Shown here: in pieces, positions 49,838 through 59,097 of the stretch
Position numbering within the stretch: position 1 is the stretch's first letter
Layout of the letters: each line of letters starts with the position of its first letter
Assembly (NCBI GenBank): GCA_046160625.1
Contig: JBJXGZ010000023.1
Span: 1-64,000, forward strand
Direction of reading: 5' to 3'
DNA from: M3007 sp046160625
GTDB lineage: Bacteria > Bacteroidota > Bacteroidia > Chitinophagales > Saprospiraceae
Length of the DNA: 64,000 nt
Translations under genes and position numbers: made by a program
The notes under the pieces: model-generated
Seen by the model: only the letters and a program-made list of their open reading frames with translations
Told to the model about the DNA's origin: nothing
Databases searched by the model: none

Positions 49838-52462
49838 ATGAAACTACTTTCGATTCTTCTAATCTCCCTTTTCGCGTTTTCTCTTGCTGCCCAAAATCGT
49901 TTTCTCGAACCCGTTTTCGATCAGGTAAGCAGAACGCCAAACATCATTTACGGTACCAATGCTACTATTCAAGCGGTTTCGGTTGCCGGGCAGGCAATTC
50001 CCCAACCGCTTGTACTTGATGTATACGAACCAACGGGCGATACCGCTTCCACACGCCCCTTGGTTTTGGTGATTCCGGGCGGTTTTTACCTCCCTAAAAA
50101 CCAGAATTTAAATTGTGAAGGGTCATTGCGCGACTCCGCAGTCGTTGAAATTTGTAAACGGTTGGCAAAGATGGGTTATGTGGCTGCTGCAATAGACTAC
50201 CGTTTGGGCTGGAATCCATTGGCACCACAACAGATTGCGCGCATGATGACCTATGTTCAAGCCATGTACCGCGGCATTCAAGATTCCCGCTCCGCCATCC
50301 GATTTTTCAAAAAAACGGTGGCGGAAGACGCCAATCCTTTTCGGGTGGACACCTCGCGCATTGTGCTTTGGGGCGAATCTGATGGAGGCGGGATAGCCTT
50401 GGGCGCGGCCTATGCCAACTCACCCAACGATTGGATTGATCCCAGTTTGATCATTGCTCCGCCCAATGTTCCGGCTATTATCCCATTTTATATTGGCAAC
50501 ATTTGGGGAACGGATTTAGGCGTACTGGATGTCGCTGGCCAAGCCATCTATGGCCTTCCTGCTGGTGACACGCTTTGTTATCCTAATTGGCCTGGATATT
50601 CCTCTGATTTTCAACTCTGTGTGAGCATGGCCGGTATGATGCCCGACCTGCCCTGGATAAATGTTGGCGAAATGCCCGCTGTGCTTTTTCACGCGCCCAA
50701 TGATGCCCTGCAAATTTGTGGAGATGCCATGTTTCACATTCCACCACCATTAAGTTTGCCAGTTACCCCGTTATCTGGCAGTTGTGTGATTGCTGAAAAT
50801 CTGGATATTACGGGAAACAACCAATTATTTCTGGATGCCGATATCAATGACTGCCTGACCAGCAATGCCAATACATACAATGGCGGTCTGGAAGGCTTTT
50901 ACCCTTTTGTTGGACTTCCAGCGGATAAAGCCCGCCCCTGGCAATGGACCGCTCCTTGTGTCAACAATCCAAATGGACCAATTGATGGTGCATTCGCCCG
51001 GCAATATTTGGATACTATCCTTGCTTATTTCGCTCCCCGCGCTTGCGCCGCATTAGCCCTTTGCAATGCTCAACCGGACCCAAGCGGGCTTTGTGGCACA
51101 CAGGTAAAGGGAAAGGCATATCTTGATTCCAATCAGAATGATACTCTGGATGTGGTCGAACTACATTTTCCAAACGTTGTAATCGAAGTTCAGCCGGGCG
51201 GATACCATGTCGCTTCCGGCCCTACCGGCAAGTTCAACATCAGCGTGCCACCAGGCGACTACATGCTGGATGTTCCAAACCCGCCGAAATATTATACGGC
51301 TACCAATGTTCCAATTGCGCTGACGGTCCCTGTGGGCGCGGATGTCGTTCAAAATATCGGGTTGTACCCAACGGTGGTTGCAAACGACTTACAAGTGTTT
51401 GTCACGTCGTTTACGGAACCCAAACCCGGCTTTTCAAATGCGTTTGCCCTGAAATGGAAGAATGTGGGTACTACCATTCTCTCGGGCAGCGTTACGCTTG
51501 CCGTTGACCCGGAGTATTTTATTGATAGCAGCAATCCGCCAGCTATCATTTCAGGCGATGTGGCGCGCTGGGATTTTACCAATTTGCAACCCCTGCAAAG
51601 CGGTGAAGCAAGCTTACAGGTTTTCCTCCCTTCCAGTGTTCCGCTTAGCACCATACTATTTTCAACCGCCAGTATTGACTCGATTGGTGGCATCACGGAC
51701 GAAACGCCTGGCGATAATATTGCCACTGTGAGTGAAACAGTGGTTGGCTCTTTTGATCCCAATGACAAACAGGTAATCCCGGCAGGCGACGTTACTGCCG
51801 AAATTTTAGAGGAAAACAACGGTTGGGTTAATTACACCGTTCGCTTCCAAAATACCGGTACTGCCCCTGCTGCCAATGTGTACATCGTAGATACGCTTTC
51901 TGAACTGTTGAATATCAATAGTTTGGAAATTGTGAACGCAAGTCACCCTATGCGTTGGGAAATTGGGGGGCAAAGGACGATCACTTGGTTTTTTGACAAT
52001 ATCCAACTCCCCGACAGCCTGCACAACGAACCCGCCAGTCATGGTTTTGTCCGCTTCCGCATTCAGCCTGTTTTGCCTTTTGAGGATTTGCTGCATAAAA
52101 CGGCCAGCAATTTCGCAGACATTTATTTTGATTTTAATGCGCCTGTGCGCACCAATACTACACAAACAAGATTCACAGAAGTCAACGCTGCAAAAGCACC
52201 CAACGACGATGCATCGGTCCGGGTTGTTCCCAATCCGGCAGGTGATTTTGTGATGCTTCATTGGCCTGTTTTGGAATCCAATGAAACGGCCATGCTGCGC
52301 ATATTGAGTGTGGGAGGCGAACTCGTTTTTTCACGAGAAATTCCAGCACTCAACCAGGTGTCTTTCGAAAAAATTATCCTGAAGGATTGGCCAACAGGGC
52401 TGTACTTTGTTCAATTGCACAGCAAAACCAGAACGATTTCGGGAAGATTTGTGAAAAGATGA
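49838..52462 (+). CDS. Esterase / cell-surface fusion exported by T9SS
   Basis: About 874 residues starting at MKLLSILLISLFAFSLAAQ (signal peptide). The N-terminal alpha/beta hydrolase domain (about 20-410) has an oxyanion-type RPLVLVIPGGFY and a GxSxG nucleophile elbow LWGESDGGGIA (about residue 180), resembling carboxylesterases. A SdrD/CNA-B-like beta domain (about 430-500) follows, then two DUF11/CARDB-like segments (SFDPNDKQVIPAGDV, VNYTVRFQNTGTAPA). A T9SS sorting domain ends it (VRVVPNPAGDFVML). A surface-linked hydrolase is likely; the substrate is unknown. Confidence 0.82.
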   Translation: MKLLSILLISLFAFSLAAQNRFLEPVFDQVSRTPNIIYGTNATIQAVSVAGQAIPQPLVLDVYEPTGDTASTRPLVLVIPGGFYLPKNQNLNCEGSLRDSAVVEICKRLAKMGYVAAAIDYRLGWNPLAPQQIARMMTYVQAMYRGIQDSRSAIRFFKKTVAEDANPFRVDTSRIVLWGESDGGGIALGAAYANSPNDWIDPSLIIAPPNVPAIIPFYIGNIWGTDLGVLDVAGQAIYGLPAGDTLCYPNWPGYSSDFQLCVSMAGMMPDLPWINVGEMPAVLFHAPNDALQICGDAMFHIPPPLSLPVTPLSGSCVIAENLDITGNNQLFLDADINDCLTSNANTYNGGLEGFYPFVGLPADKARPWQWTAPCVNNPNGPIDGAFARQYLDTILAYFAPRACAALALCNAQPDPSGLCGTQVKGKAYLDSNQNDTLDVVELHFPNVVIEVQPGGYHVASGPTGKFNISVPPGDYMLDVPNPPKYYTATNVPIALTVPVGADVVQNIGLYPTVVANDLQVFVTSFTEPKPGFSNAFALKWKNVGTTILSGSVTLAVDPEYFIDSSNPPAIISGDVARWDFTNLQPLQSGEASLQVFLPSSVPLSTILFSTASIDSIGGITDETPGDNIATVSETVVGSFDPNDKQVIPAGDVTAEILEENNGWVNYTVRFQNTGTAPAANVYIVDTLSELLNINSLEIVNASHPMRWEIGGQRTITWFFDNIQLPDSLHNEPASHGFVRFRIQPVLPFEDLLHKTASNFADIYFDFNAPVRTNTTQTRFTEVNAAKAPNDDASVRVVPNPAGDFVMLHWPVLESNETAMLRILSVGGELVFSREIPALNQVSFEKIILKDWPTGLYFVQLHSKTRTISGRFVKR

Positions 52463-52533
52463 ACGTAGAAATAAACTGGCTTGTCCGTTCTTCTTTTCCT
52501 GTCAGCTTTTTTTAGAATTTTGCGTCTCATCTA

Positions 52534-52580
52534 AAATTGAGGTGACACCTCCTCCTTCGTCGGAGATGTCACCTCAATTT
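52534..52580. terminator. 14-pair inverted repeat, bidirectional terminator
   Basis: Arms 52534-52547 and 52567-52580 are perfectly complementary, with an inner CTCC/GGAG stem. T-run and A-run flanks make it a likely terminator for the esterase gene. It ends 20 bases before the LpxD-like ATG, and its edge (AATTTTTG, 52576-52583) is a 7/8 match to the -7 consensus. Confidence 0.75.
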
Positions 52581-52600
52581 TTGCAGACCTTCCGCATTCC

Positions 52601-53533
52601 ATGGATTTTCCCCGCCCTATTCCAGTCCTCGATCTCGCCCTGCGTTTCAACGCCCAAATCATTGGGGATGAGACTCTTTCCGCCACGGGCATCAATGAAA
52701 TTCACAAAGTCCGTCCCGGCGATGTGGCGTTTTCCGATGTGCAAAAATATTTTCAGAAAACCCTTGAAAGCGATGCTACCGTGCTCCTGCTCAATGCCCC
52801 TGCCGAATGTCCGCCGGGCAAGGTCATCCTTATTGTCGAAAACCCGTTTGAGGTATATGATGACCTGGTACGCGAGCACCGTCCTTTTGAGCCATTGACG
52901 GAAACCATAAGCAGCCGAGCTGAAATCCACCCGACGGCCATTATTGAGCCGGGCGTGGTCATCGCTGCCAATGTGCGCATAGGGGCAAATTCCTACATCC
53001 AAGCGAATGCCTACATTGGAGAATACACGGTCATTGGCGAAGATTGCATTATCGGTCCAGGTGCCATCATTGGCCCGGATGCTTTTTATTTCAAAAAACT
53101 GTCCGACAGGTCGTTTAAAAAATGGCGCAGCGGCGGACGTGTAATTATTGAGAATCAGGTGGATATAGGTGCTGGCTGCACCATTGCCAAGGGCGTAAGC
53201 GGCGACACCATAATTGGAGAAGGCTCGAAACTTGATTGCCAAATCCATATCGGTCACGGTGCGGTGATTGGTAAAAACTGCCTTTTTGCCGGGCAGGTCG
53301 GTATCGGTGGTAAAACAGTGGTAGAAGACAATGTGGTGCTGTACGGCCAGGTCGGAGTGGCACAGGCCTTGCACATCGGGCAGGGTGCGGTGGTGTCGGC
53401 CAAATCTGGCGTTTCCAAAGATTTGGACGGCGGAAAAGCATATTTTGGCATTCCCGCAGACGAGGCCCGGGGGAAGTATCGGGAGTTGGCGGCGTTGCGG
53501 CAGTTGCCGGATTTGCTGAAAAAATTACCCTGA
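52601..53533 (+). CDS. LpxD-like UDP-3-O-acylglucosamine N-acyltransferase
   Basis: A 310-residue left-handed beta-helix acyltransferase. The N-terminal LpxD-type uridine-binding domain spans about 1-100 (HKVRPGDVAFSDVQKYFQKTLESDATVLL). Hexapeptide repeats follow from about 105 to 270 (SSRAEIHPTAIIEPGVVIAANVRIGANSYI; CQIHIGHGAVIGKNCLFAGQVGIGG, with the catalytic-region His). Bacteroidota usually carry this shorter second LpxD homologue besides lpxD proper, which in this group is normally next to lpxC; that context is absent here. Role in lipid A synthesis is therefore probable but not certain. Confidence 0.82.
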   Translation: MDFPRPIPVLDLALRFNAQIIGDETLSATGINEIHKVRPGDVAFSDVQKYFQKTLESDATVLLLNAPAECPPGKVILIVENPFEVYDDLVREHRPFEPLTETISSRAEIHPTAIIEPGVVIAANVRIGANSYIQANAYIGEYTVIGEDCIIGPGAIIGPDAFYFKKLSDRSFKKWRSGGRVIIENQVDIGAGCTIAKGVSGDTIIGEGSKLDCQIHIGHGAVIGKNCLFAGQVGIGGKTVVEDNVVLYGQVGVAQALHIGQGAVVSAKSGVSKDLDGGKAYFGIPADEARGKYRELAALRQLPDLLKKLP

Positions 53534-53640
53534 CAGCGTCACGCACTCGCCCACCATTTATTCTTCTTTTCCGACAAATTGGGCGAAAGGGGGCCGCATC
53601 GGCAGGACTTAGTCAGGAGCAGATAGGCCTCCTGGTGTTG

Positions 53641-53648
53641 TATTTTTG
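53641..53648 (+). promoter_or_regulatory. -7 element for DPP III gene
   Basis: TATTTTTG followed by CCCCC matches the consensus and lies 58 bases before the ATG at 53707. Confidence 0.55.
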
Positions 53649-53706
53649 CCCCCGCTTGAAAATCTTACTCCACTTCAAACATTTCGCCCATTCATACTTT
53701 GATTCA

Positions 53707-55746
53707 ATGAAATTCAAACACATCCTTTTTCTATCGATTCTTTTAGCCGCCATTGCGTGCAGCATAAAAAAACCAATTTCAACCCCAGGATCTGCGCCGC
53801 TGGCGGAAAAGGTACTGCTCGACACTTTTGCGGATCTGCAAATTCTCTGGTACGATCTCCCCGGGTTCGACAAACTCTCCCTCCGCCAAAAAACCTTCAT
53901 CTACTATCTCAGCGAGGCAACACTCGTCGGCCGTGACATCATTTACGACCAGCATTGCAATCACAATCTTGCAGTCCGTAAAACGATTGAAGCCATTCAC
54001 AATACCTATAAGGGCGACAAAACCACTGCCGATTGGAAGGCATTTGAAGTCTATTCCAAACGAGTGTGGTTTTCCAACGGCATCCACCACCACTACAACG
54101 AGGTGAAAATCCTGCCCGATTTTTCAAAAACATACTTCAGTTCACTCCTGCAGGCTTCCGACGCTGCTGCATTGCCTATGCCTGTTACTGATATTCTACA
54201 CACGCTTGTACCCGTCATTTTTGACCCCAAGGTGATGCCAAAACGCGCCAGCAAAGACGGCCCGGACGTGGTGCTCAATTCTTCGGTTAACTTTTACCAG
54301 GGCGTGACATCCAATGAGGTAGACAAATTTTATCAGGATAAAATAAAAGCGGCAGGCAAATACCCGCCCTTGTTTGGCCTCAATTCCAAACTGGTGAAAG
54401 ATGAAGGAATGTTGAAAGAAATCGTTTGGAAATCTGGCGGGATGTACGGTCCGGCCATTGACAAAATCACGGAGAATCTCGAAAAAGCCATGCCGTTTGC
54501 TGAAAATGACCAGCAGAAAAAAGCGCTCGGACTGCTTGTTGATTATTACAAATCAGGTGATTTAAAAACCTTTGACGCATACAACATCGAATGGGTAAAA
54601 GACACTGAAAGCACTATTGATGTGATCAATGGTTTTATCGAGGTTTATCACGACCCCAAGGGCTACAAGGGTGATTTTGAGGCAATGGTGCAATACAACG
54701 ACCCGGAAGCCACCCAAAAAATGGCCATCGTGAGCAAGAATGCACAGTATTTTGAAGACAATTCTACCATAGCGGATGCACACAAAAAAAAGGAAGTGAT
54801 AGGCGTTTCGTACCGCGTCATCAACGTGGCCATGGAAGGCGGTGATTGTGCACCAAACACACCGATCGGAGTGAATTTGCCCAACTCCAACTGGATTCGG
54901 GAGATAGGTTCTAAATCCATCAGCCTCAATAACATCGAGGACGCTTACAACAAAGTCGGCGGCGCACTGGCCCTTCATGAATTCGCCAACGACCCCACAG
55001 AAATAAAATATGCAAAAAAGTATGGGGAGGTTTGCGGCAAAATGCACACAGCCCTTCATGAAGTGATCGGCCACGCGAGCGGCCAAATGAACCCTGGAGT
55101 TCCAGAGCCAAATGTGACGCTCAAACAGTACTCCAGCACTTTGGAAGAAGCGCGCGCCGACCTGGTGGCACTTTACTTTATGCCCGATCCGAAACTTGTA
55201 GCATGGGGGCTTTTGCCCGATGCCAAAGCCTATATGGCCGAGTACGACAACTATATCCGCAACGGCTTGCTACAGCAATTGCGCCGCCTTCCAGCTGGCG
55301 CCGACATAGAAGAAGATCACATGCGCAACCGCCAGTTGGTGGCTGCATGGGCCTTTGAAAAAGGAAAAGCCGACAACGTGATCGTTAAAAATATCCGCAA
55401 CGGCAAGACCTATTATGATATCCGTAATTACACCAAATTGCGTGTGCTTTTTGGGCAATTACTTGCTGAAATTCAACGAATTAAGTCTGAAGGAGATTAC
55501 AAAGCCGCAGAGACGCTGGTGGAAACCTTTGGCGTAAAAACCGACAAAGCCACTGGCGCCGAGGTCAAAACCCGCTACGCTTCATTGCCAACCAAAGCCT
55601 ATTCCGGTTTTGTGCAGCCCAAACTGGTGGCCGAAAAAGATGCCAAAGGCAATATCGTTGATGTGAAGGTGGAGCGCGAATTTGACTTCGTGAAGCAAAT
55701 GCTCCGCTATGGCAAACAGTATTCGTTTTTACCTGTCAGGAATTAA
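53707..55746 (+). CDS. Dipeptidyl-peptidase III-like zinc peptidase (M49), lipoprotein
   Basis: About 679 residues starting at MKFKHILFLSILLAAIACSIKK, a lipoprotein signal (Cys about 18). The M49 zinc motif HEXXGH is present as HEVIGH (residues 451-456), followed by EEARAD (about 480-485), which supplies the third ligand. It removes dipeptides from peptide N-termini. It is attached to a membrane, unlike eukaryotic cytosolic DPP III. The frame is open to 53635, but the lipoprotein signal sets the start. Its stop overlaps the convergent nucleotidyltransferase gene by 11 bases. Confidence 0.9.
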   Translation: MKFKHILFLSILLAAIACSIKKPISTPGSAPLAEKVLLDTFADLQILWYDLPGFDKLSLRQKTFIYYLSEATLVGRDIIYDQHCNHNLAVRKTIEAIHNTYKGDKTTADWKAFEVYSKRVWFSNGIHHHYNEVKILPDFSKTYFSSLLQASDAAALPMPVTDILHTLVPVIFDPKVMPKRASKDGPDVVLNSSVNFYQGVTSNEVDKFYQDKIKAAGKYPPLFGLNSKLVKDEGMLKEIVWKSGGMYGPAIDKITENLEKAMPFAENDQQKKALGLLVDYYKSGDLKTFDAYNIEWVKDTESTIDVINGFIEVYHDPKGYKGDFEAMVQYNDPEATQKMAIVSKNAQYFEDNSTIADAHKKKEVIGVSYRVINVAMEGGDCAPNTPIGVNLPNSNWIREIGSKSISLNNIEDAYNKVGGALALHEFANDPTEIKYAKKYGEVCGKMHTALHEVIGHASGQMNPGVPEPNVTLKQYSSTLEEARADLVALYFMPDPKLVAWGLLPDAKAYMAEYDNYIRNGLLQQLRRLPAGADIEEDHMRNRQLVAAWAFEKGKADNVIVKNIRNGKTYYDIRNYTKLRVLFGQLLAEIQRIKSEGDYKAAETLVETFGVKTDKATGAEVKTRYASLPTKAYSGFVQPKLVAEKDAKGNIVDVKVEREFDFVKQMLRYGKQYSFLPVRN

Positions 55747-56656
55747 ACAAGGTTAAATTTTCTTCAAAACGATCCAGTACTTTTTTTTGAAAATGAAGCG
55801 GGTGGTGTTTGGATATCCCTCGACGCGATTTAAGCGCCAAGTCGAACGTGTTTTCGTCCATGTTTCGGAATTTACGCTTCCAAAAGCCCACCGTGAAAAG
55901 CATGGCTTTCCGGTCGAGCCAATCCCCCAGTTTTCCCGACAGGATTTTTTCCAGAGATTTTTTCAAAAGGCTACTTGAATGGAGTGGAACATCTTTGACG
56001 GGCCGGGATGCAAAGTGAGGGTAGCGTTGCCAGGCCCAGGTATTTGCACGGCAAAAAGCCTCGTAAAATTCACTTCCCCACATGGGCAAGAGTGTCACAG
56101 ACTCAGTAGCGGTGAACAGATTTTTTTCCTCTATTTCAAGATGTTCTGTGTCTATAAAGTAGTTGATACAGAAGTACTTGTGCGAATTGAGCAAGAAAAT
56201 TTTTTTATAAATTACAAGCAATGTTCGAGCCAGCCAAAGCCGCCCTGGCTCGGTTACAATAAAAAAATCCACATCGCTATCCGGCCTCATGCAATGCTTC
56301 GAAAGCGAGCCTGACACGAATACTCCGCGTACATAAGGGAAGCCGCCGATGAACCGTGCCATGCGCCGGGCGATAGACAAAAAATCATCTGCCCGGTGGT
56401 TGCAATCGAGACGCTGTGCTGCCCAGGACGCATCGTTTTTCAACTGGAAAAAAGAACCAAATTGGAATACTTTGCCTTGAGCGACAAGCACTTGTATTGA
56501 CTCTAAAACAGCTTCCTGGGTTGCGGAAGTCTCGCCGCAAAAAGCAAATATTTCCTCCCCCCTGAGCGGATAAGAGAAGACCTCGAAGTACGCGAGCGTT
56601 TGAAGCACGGCACTTTCAGTTGGGCAGTCAACAGTCGGGGAGCGCATTCCGGTCAT
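55736..56656 (-). CDS. Nucleotidyltransferase-domain protein
   Basis: A 306-residue cytoplasmic protein. A winged-helix-like N-terminal part (about 15-70) precedes a nucleotidyltransferase fold with GSLSKHCMRPDSDVDFFIVTEPG (about 112-135), the GS-x-DxD metal site of Pol beta-type enzymes. The rest is helical without known motifs. Similar proteins accompany polyketide or lipid clusters in Bacteroidota; the substrate is unknown. Start at ATG 56656; ATG at 56647 is an alternative. Confidence 0.8.
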   Translation of the reverse strand: MTGMRSPTVDCPTESAVLQTLAYFEVFSYPLRGEEIFAFCGETSATQEAVLESIQVLVAQGKVFQFGSFFQLKNDASWAAQRLDCNHRADDFLSIARRMARFIGGFPYVRGVFVSGSLSKHCMRPDSDVDFFIVTEPGRLWLARTLLVIYKKIFLLNSHKYFCINYFIDTEHLEIEEKNLFTATESVTLLPMWGSEFYEAFCRANTWAWQRYPHFASRPVKDVPLHSSSLLKKSLEKILSGKLGDWLDRKAMLFTVGFWKRKFRNMDENTFDLALKSRRGISKHHPLHFQKKVLDRFEENLTLFNS

Positions 56657-56818
56657 CGGCTTTTGTTCTCAAAATTGCAGAACAAGGTAGCGGGTGACGG
56701 CAAGACTGAGGGCAAAAAAATTATGATTTTGAAGCAATCCGGCAAAACCAATAGCAGCGTTGGTTATATCGCCAAACTTGTACCTATAAGAATAGGCCGC
56801 ATTAAGTCAACAACCTTT

Positions 56819-57505
56819 TTAGGCCCCAATCTTCTTAAACATACTCCAGCCTTCCTTCCCAGGCCCCAAAGCTTGCCACAAAACCTCCTGAGGCGGTTCC
56901 GCTTCCAACAAAATGCGCTCTCCTGTGGCTGGGTTGTCGAATGACAATCTCCAGGAATGCAGGTGGATGCTGCGGTCGGGATTGCTGCGACGAGCGCCGT
57001 ATTTAACGTCGCCTTTGATGGGGCATCCAATGGCGGCGAGTTGAGCGCGGATTTGGTGGTGCCGCCCTGTAACCATTTGAATGTGAAGCAAATGGTAATT
57101 TTTCCCACTATCGAGCAATTGATATCGAAGTTCGGCGCGCTCGGTGCCGGGCTGCTCTACCTCAAACACAGTGGAGGTGTTTTTTACCTGGTTCTTTTTT
57201 AAAAAATGTACGAGTGTTCCGCTGGGTTGAGGCGGCAGATTTTGCACGATTGCGAGATAATCTTTTTGGACTTTCCTTGCCTGGAACTGTGCGGAAATGA
57301 GGGTCATTGCCTCGGCAGTTTTGGCAATAAGCACCAACCCGCTCACAGGCCGGTCAATGCGGTGGACGACGTGCAATGCATGTCCGCAATATTCCTCGGC
57401 CAAATTCAGCAGGGAGTCGTCGCCCGTTTTATCAGGCTGTGTGGCAAGTCCGGGCGGTTTGTTAATGACGAGAAACGCCGCATTTTCTTGTAATATTTGA
57501 AGCAT
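56819..57505 (-). CDS. RluA-family pseudouridine synthase
   Basis: A 228-residue RNA modification enzyme. The catalytic motif HRIDRPVSGLVLIAKTAEA (Asp about 49) and the RluA-type segments DYLAIVQNLPPQPSGTL, LLHIQMVTGRHHQIRAQLAAIGCPIKGDVKYG and IHLHSWRLSF are present. It converts uridine to pseudouridine in rRNA or tRNA; no S4 domain. Four bases after the racemase stop, so the two genes are probably one unit. Confidence 0.92.
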   Translation of the reverse strand: MLQILQENAAFLVINKPPGLATQPDKTGDDSLLNLAEEYCGHALHVVHRIDRPVSGLVLIAKTAEAMTLISAQFQARKVQKDYLAIVQNLPPQPSGTLVHFLKKNQVKNTSTVFEVEQPGTERAELRYQLLDSGKNYHLLHIQMVTGRHHQIRAQLAAIGCPIKGDVKYGARRSNPDRSIHLHSWRLSFDNPATGERILLEAEPPQEVLWQALGPGKEGWSMFKKIGA

Positions 57506-57509
57506 TAGT

Positions 57510-58256
57510 TCAGGGTTTTAGTTTTTCAGGAGCAACTCTCCTAATCAGTTCGCGCGCCAAAATTGTATTCGGGTTGAACGCAGCCATGCCATGGAAATCC
57601 AGTTGTTCTTCCACCATCCCGATTTCTGTACAACCCAGGATCACGGCCTCTGCACCCAACGCTTGAAGTTCGGCTATGGCGGTATTCAATTTAATAATTG
57701 CTTCAGGATGCCCTTCCGATATACATTTTAGGCCGTAATCAGGGTGATAAATAGGCACTTGTGCCAGTTCATTGTGCCGTTTGATATCAAGCACCACGGG
57801 GGTCAACGAGGCATTTCGCAAGCGGTTTTGGTAAAGATTGGTCTTATAACTTCCCAAAGTGCAAAGCAATCCAATACGCTCGAAGGCTTGTTCCTGTGCT
57901 TTTATAAAAGCCGTCGTATGTTCGATCAGATGCAGGATTTCTGCCTTTGAACCCTTGTCCATGAGTGTCTTCATCATCGGGTCAAATATCTGTGGGGCAT
58001 GGGCGGTGTTGCAGGCAATCCCGATGTATTTTGAGCCGGCGTTTTCGAGCAATAAAATAACCTCAGCCAGTGCATTAGCGGGGCTTTCGTTCGATTTCCC
58101 CAGCAGATAATCTGTGCGGTCGGCAATCAGTTGTGGGAAAGATGCCAGCAGCACAGACAAGTGGTCCTGGTCGCGGTGGGCCACCGTATTCTCCACAATC
58201 TTTTTGTAAAGGTCCGCGCCCGCCATTGGGCCTATTCCGCCTACTATGCCTATCAT
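57510..58256 (-). CDS. Aspartate/glutamate racemase family protein
   Basis: A 248-residue enzyme with the pseudo-symmetric racemase fold. The two catalytic cysteines are in GIACNTAHAP (Cys 82) and ILGCTEIGM (Cys 209), and the start MIGIVGGIGPMAG is typical. It interconverts L- and D-aspartate or glutamate. The start is preceded by a 16-base direct duplication (58255-58270 / 58271-58286). Followed closely by the RluA-type gene. Confidence 0.92.
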   Translation of the reverse strand: MIGIVGGIGPMAGADLYKKIVENTVAHRDQDHLSVLLASFPQLIADRTDYLLGKSNESPANALAEVILLLENAGSKYIGIACNTAHAPQIFDPMMKTLMDKGSKAEILHLIEHTTAFIKAQEQAFERIGLLCTLGSYKTNLYQNRLRNASLTPVVLDIKRHNELAQVPIYHPDYGLKCISEGHPEAIIKLNTAIAELQALGAEAVILGCTEIGMVEEQLDFHGMAAFNPNTILARELIRRVAPEKLKP

Positions 58257-58431
58257 GGAGTGATAAAGTGATGGAGTGATAAAGTGATGCTAGGCTGCGT
58301 CGATACTATCACAGTCAAACAAGAAATTGCTCATAGGGTTGTGATCTGGAATGCTGAAAATCATCGGGTTACATCAAGTGACTTCTAGTCACCCGGTAAG
58401 TTTCAGCAATTAAACAACCGAGGTCATTACC

Positions 58432-59088
58432 TTAATGCTTGGCCGTTTTTGTGCTGCGATATTTTTTTTTCAAAATCTTCCAGATCTGCAGAATCGCAGT
58501 TAGTGAGAATACACATCCGATGATGAAATTGATTGCTTCCTGACTTGCGTCTAATTTTTGCACCGCCATTTTCCCGCCAAAAATAAAGATACAGTGAGCC
58601 GCAAAAGTGCCCAGCCCTATGCCTAGCAAATAACCATTGTAAAACCCTTTTTTGTCCTGCATTATGCCTTTCGCGTACAGTACAGAACTCCATCCCAGCC
58701 AAAACGGGATGGATGCCGGGCTAATAGCGCGCATCATGAGACCCAACAAAAAACGGTGCATCGTGTAAGAAAGCAGCACGTTTTTGGCGCCATGATGACC
58801 AAGTGATGCTTTGAAACTGCCAATGGCCAGCACAATCACTATCAAAACCGCCACCCACTCCATAATTTTGAAAATACGCTCATGCTTCTGTATCCAGGTG
58901 AGCGCAACCAGCAATAGCCGCACGTAGATCACCTCCGCGACTATACTACCGATGGAGAAATTGATGGCTGGCCTTATCCCCTCTGTGATACTGATTTGCA
59001 TCGCCGAAAGCCCGATAGTGCCAATAACCATCGAGCCAAAAAAACTGATGGACATCCCTGAATAGAAAACCCTGAAGATGCTTTTCAT
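58432..59088 (-). CDS. LysE-family transporter
   Basis: A 218-residue inner-membrane protein with about six hydrophobic segments in the LysE/RhtB pattern (SISFFGSMVIGTIGLSAMQISITEGIRPAINFSIGS; ISPASIPFWLGWSSVLY; YLLGIGLGTFAAHCIFIFGG). The family exports amino acids. It begins 9 bases after the ATP-grasp gene, so the two are almost certainly co-transcribed. Confidence 0.85.
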   Translation of the reverse strand: MKSIFRVFYSGMSISFFGSMVIGTIGLSAMQISITEGIRPAINFSIGSIVAEVIYVRLLLVALTWIQKHERIFKIMEWVAVLIVIVLAIGSFKASLGHHGAKNVLLSYTMHRFLLGLMMRAISPASIPFWLGWSSVLYAKGIMQDKKGFYNGYLLGIGLGTFAAHCIFIFGGKMAVQKLDASQEAINFIIGCVFSLTAILQIWKILKKKYRSTKTAKH

Positions 59089-59097
59089 GGGTGGGTG

